This document shows positions 61,673-64,000 of a stretch of 64,000 nt of DNA, piece by piece. Position 1 is the first letter of the stretch; each line of letters opens with the position of its first letter. The notes under the pieces were generated by a model that saw only the letters and a list, made by a program, of their open reading frames with translations, was not told the DNA's origin and made no database searches. Both the position numbers and the translations under genes were made by a program. Source of the DNA: SMWD01 sp002729875 (lineage in GTDB: Bacteria; Pseudomonadota; Gammaproteobacteria; Steroidobacterales; GCA-2729495); assembly GCA_036010905.1 (NCBI GenBank), contig DASCMH010000036.1, positions 1 through 64,000 of the forward strand, given 5' to 3'.

Positions 61673-63154
61673 TTGTTGTCTGGACCGCTGGTCGCGCTCC
61701 TGATGTTCTGGTGGTTGCCGGAACAATACATAAATGATGCCGGTCAGCAGGTTGTCCTGTCGACTGCGGCGCGGATTGCTGCTGCGGTCGCTATCTGGAT
61801 GGCAATTTGGTGGATTACTGAGGCTATTTCCATCTATGCGACAGCATTGTTACCGCTGGTCATATTTCCACTGACCGGTACAACAACGATCAAAGCAGCG
61901 ACGGCGGCATACGGCCATGAGTTGATCTACCTGTTCCTTGGCGGTTTTATCCTTGCGCTTGCACTCGAGCGGTGTGGGTTACATCAACGTTTTGCCCTGA
62001 TAGTTCTGCGGGCTGTCGGCGCCCGGCCGACCCGTATTATTGCAGCGTTCATGTTCATTGCTGCATTCATCAGCATGTGGGTCACGAACACGGCAACAAC
62101 CATCATGTTACTGCCGGTGGCACTGAGCATTACCAAACTGCTGGAGGGTAGCGGAACTGCTGCTGCGGACCATGGTGGCGATCCGGCTGCGCGGAATTTT
62201 CCGATTTGTCTGTTGCTTGCGATCGCGTATGCGGCAACGGTGGGTGGGATTGGTACGATTATAGGTACTGCGCCAAATGTATTTCTGGTTTCCTATATTC
62301 GTGCCCAGTTGGATTATGAAATCAGTTTTGCGCTATGGATGCAGTTTGGTGTGCCGTTAATCGTGGTTTTTCTACCGATAGTCTGGTGGTTGTTGAGCAG
62401 GGTTATCTATCGTGTGTCGAACCGGCCGATTGACGGTGTAGCGGCATTGCTTGATCGCTTGCATGCCGAGCTAGGTCCCATGAGTCGTGCCGAGAAGCTG
62501 ACCCTGTTGGTTTTTCTGCTGACTGCCGGGGCCTGGGTTACCCGCCCGTTACTCAGCAAAATTACGCTTGGCGGCGTGACACCATTGGCCGGTTTGACCG
62601 ACTCGGGCATTGCTATCATGTCTGCGCTGACCCTGTTTGTTACGCCTGTGCACCTGGCGCGACGTGAATTTCTGATGGACTGGCAGACGGCGGTCAAGTT
62701 GCCATGGGGATTGTTGATTCTGTTTGGCGGTGGGTTGAGCCTGGCGGCAATGCTGGATCAATCCGGTTTTAGTGCTTTCCTGGGCAGTCAGGCAACAATC
62801 CTGTCGGCGTTGCCGATAGTGCTGATGGTAGCTTTGGTGACGGCCATGACGATATTTCTGACCGAGTTGACGAGCAATACGGCCACCACGGCGACCCTGA
62901 TCCCGGTGTTGTATGCGGTCGCGATCGGGCTCGGCATCAACCCGATCCTGTTGATCATCCCGGCCGGTATTGCGGCCAGTTGCGCATTCATGTTGCCGGT
63001 TGCAACGCCGCCCAACGCCATTGTGTTCGGTTCGGGTCAGATATCTATCCCGCAAATGAGCAGAGCAGGGTTTTGGCTTAATCTTGTCGCTATACTATTG
63101 ATTCCGTTCATGGCCTGGATGGTAATCATGCCCGTACTCGGAGTATCTTTTTGA
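61673..63154 (+). CDS. DASS (SLC13) family sodium:anion symporter
   Basis: 493 residues with about ten to twelve membrane spans. The two DASS motifs TNTATTIMLLP (near residue 142) and SNTATTATLIP (near residue 402) hold the sodium and carboxylate-binding SNT sites, and VGGIGTIIGTAPNVF and ATPPNAIVFGSG are their partners. Substrate is likely a dicarboxylate, but sulfate or phosphate cannot be excluded. No in-frame ATG exists after the stop at 61589; I use tandem TTG codons at 61673, yet the preceding codons (RARNIGLL) look like family sequence, so the true start may be an unusual codon upstream. Confidence 0.85.
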   Translation: MLSGPLVALLMFWWLPEQYINDAGQQVVLSTAARIAAAVAIWMAIWWITEAISIYATALLPLVIFPLTGTTTIKAATAAYGHELIYLFLGGFILALALERCGLHQRFALIVLRAVGARPTRIIAAFMFIAAFISMWVTNTATTIMLLPVALSITKLLEGSGTAAADHGGDPAARNFPICLLLAIAYAATVGGIGTIIGTAPNVFLVSYIRAQLDYEISFALWMQFGVPLIVVFLPIVWWLLSRVIYRVSNRPIDGVAALLDRLHAELGPMSRAEKLTLLVFLLTAGAWVTRPLLSKITLGGVTPLAGLTDSGIAIMSALTLFVTPVHLARREFLMDWQTAVKLPWGLLILFGGGLSLAAMLDQSGFSAFLGSQATILSALPIVLMVALVTAMTIFLTELTSNTATTATLIPVLYAVAIGLGINPILLIIPAGIAASCAFMLPVATPPNAIVFGSGQISIPQMSRAGFWLNLVAILLIPFMAWMVIMPVLGVSF

Positions 63155-64000
63155 TTGTTGCCGCCACAATCTGGCGCTTGGTGTCTGGCACCATCTTCTT
63201 GTCATTAATTACTGCAAACCTGGTGGCAGCGACCGGGCTTAGCCCGAATAAAGGCGATGATTTGATTGGTTCGCCCGGACACGTCACCGCTGTCTATGCC
63301 GACACACTGATCGATATTGCGCGCGTCCATAAACTCGGATATGAGGAAATTCGCCTTGCGAACCCGGGTGTAGATGCCTGGTTGCCTGGTGAAGGAACCG
63401 ACATACGACTGCCGACACAGTTCATATTGCCGAATGCCGGGCGAACCGGCATTGTGCTGAATATTGCCGAGTATCGAATGTACTACTATTTCGAAATCAA
63501 TGGCGACAAGCAGGTCAGGACTTTTCCAATCAGCATCGGTCGTATGGATTGGGAAACGCCACTAGGTCATGCTTCGATCGTCAAGAAGCTGAAAAATCCG
63601 AGTTGGTATCCACCACAGTCGATACGCGATGAGTGGGCTGCCGACGGTCGCAAACTGGAGGCGTACGTACCGCCGGGAGCAAATAATCCGCTCGGTAACC
63701 ATGCGCTGCGCCTGAGTATTCCCGGTTACCTGATTCATGGTACGAACCGTCCGGCCGGTGTCGGCATGCGTGTTACTCATGGTTGTATCAGGATGTTTCC
63801 TGAAGATATCAAATGGCTGTTTGCACAAGTGTCCGTGAACACACCGGTACAGATCGTCAACCAGCCGTTCAAAATGGGCTGGTCCGGGGATGACCTGTAT
63901 CTCGAGGTTCATCCACCGCTTGCAGAGGGTGGTGCCAGCGAAGAGGCTGCTGACGGAGAAATTGTCCCGCAGAGTCGAGATCAGGCAACGGATGCTGCTG
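63151..64000 (+). CDS. L,D-transpeptidase with LysM-like region (3' truncated by window edge)
   Basis: Frame open to the right edge, at least 283 residues. The TTG at 63151 overlaps the transporter stop (TTGA); a GTG at 63181 is the alternative. A signal peptide (GTIFLSLITANLVAA) is followed by a LysM-like segment (ADTLIDIARVHKLGYEEI, ANPGVDAWLPGEGT) and a YkuD domain with VLNIAEYRMYYYF and the active-site HGCIRMFPEDI. This is the Ldt layout that cross-links peptidoglycan or attaches lipoproteins to it. An acidic tail (EEAADGEIV) begins just before the edge. Confidence 0.92.
   Translation, partial: MIVAATIWRLVSGTIFLSLITANLVAATGLSPNKGDDLIGSPGHVTAVYADTLIDIARVHKLGYEEIRLANPGVDAWLPGEGTDIRLPTQFILPNAGRTGIVLNIAEYRMYYYFEINGDKQVRTFPISIGRMDWETPLGHASIVKKLKNPSWYPPQSIRDEWAADGRKLEAYVPPGANNPLGNHALRLSIPGYLIHGTNRPAGVGMRVTHGCIRMFPEDIKWLFAQVSVNTPVQIVNQPFKMGWSGDDLYLEVHPPLAEGGASEEAADGEIVPQSRDQATDAA

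Noticed and set aside
1..64000. tRNA, rRNA, CRISPR arrays, insertion sequences, phage or defence genes
   Set aside because: Intergenic gaps were read for T-loop-like sequences, repeats with regular spacing and transposase frames; none was found.

Overview
This window is a chromosomal core region of a gammaproteobacterium. Support comes from many gene neighbourhoods typical of that class: dnaE-accA-tilS, pyrG-kdsA-eno-ftsB, truD/surE/pcm/nlpD, lepA-lepB-rnc-era-recO-pdxJ-acpS, nagZ-hpt, csiV-mfd, lolCED, exbBD-msbA-lpxK-kdsB, divergent rne/rluC, and maf-yceD-rpmF-plsX-fabH. Base composition looks moderately GC-rich (by eye, mid-50s percent). No rRNA, tRNA, CRISPR array, insertion sequence or prophage gene was recognised, so the organism cannot be named more closely. 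The cell is Gram-negative: it has Lol lipoprotein export, lipid A flippase and kinase, KDO synthesis and activation, and an L,D-transpeptidase.

Layout. 1-9522: DNA polymerase III alpha (cut by the left edge), fatty-acid carboxyltransferase, tRNA-Ile lysidine synthetase, then CTP synthase, KDO8P synthase, enolase and FtsB. 9658-17812: truD, a small membrane protein, an AT-rich hairpin-filled gap of 569 bases, an enoyl-CoA isomerase-like gene, Smr protein, surE-pcm-yqaA-nlpD, an Mth938-type protein and recJ. 17851-20434: prfB, with its programmed +1 frameshift, and lysS. 20505-25780: a succinate dehydrogenase module with ygfZ, an SDHAF4-like gene, sdhCDAB, sdhE and a short ygfX-like gene. 26082-34653: the lepA to acpS run, a PolB-like exonuclease and rlmD. 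34830-42456: nagZ, hpt, a decayed mtnP, a degenerate GGDEF protein, csiV, mfd and a small exported protein. 42595-54047: lolCED, DUF2062, comEC, exbBD, msbA, lpxK, kdsB and a low-molecular-weight phosphatase. 54044-64000: rne, rluC, maf, yceD, rpmF, plsX, fabH, a DASS-type transporter and an L,D-transpeptidase cut by the right edge.

Most genes lie in tightly packed runs with 4-base ATGA/GTGA overlaps and many GTG or TTG starts, which suggests translational coupling. Two convergent pairs even share overlapping stop codons. I found no convincing new multi-gene system. The signals most worth a second look are the succinate dehydrogenase cluster of mitochondrial/alphaproteobacterial type with three maturation factors beside it, the mtnP remnant with a reconstructable one-base deletion, the GGDEF protein with a destroyed active-site motif, the hairpin-rich AT-rich gap at 10983-11551 (possible small RNA), the trio of palindromes between rne and rluC, and several conserved neighbours missing from their usual places (ispDF, rpoS, murB, fabD).
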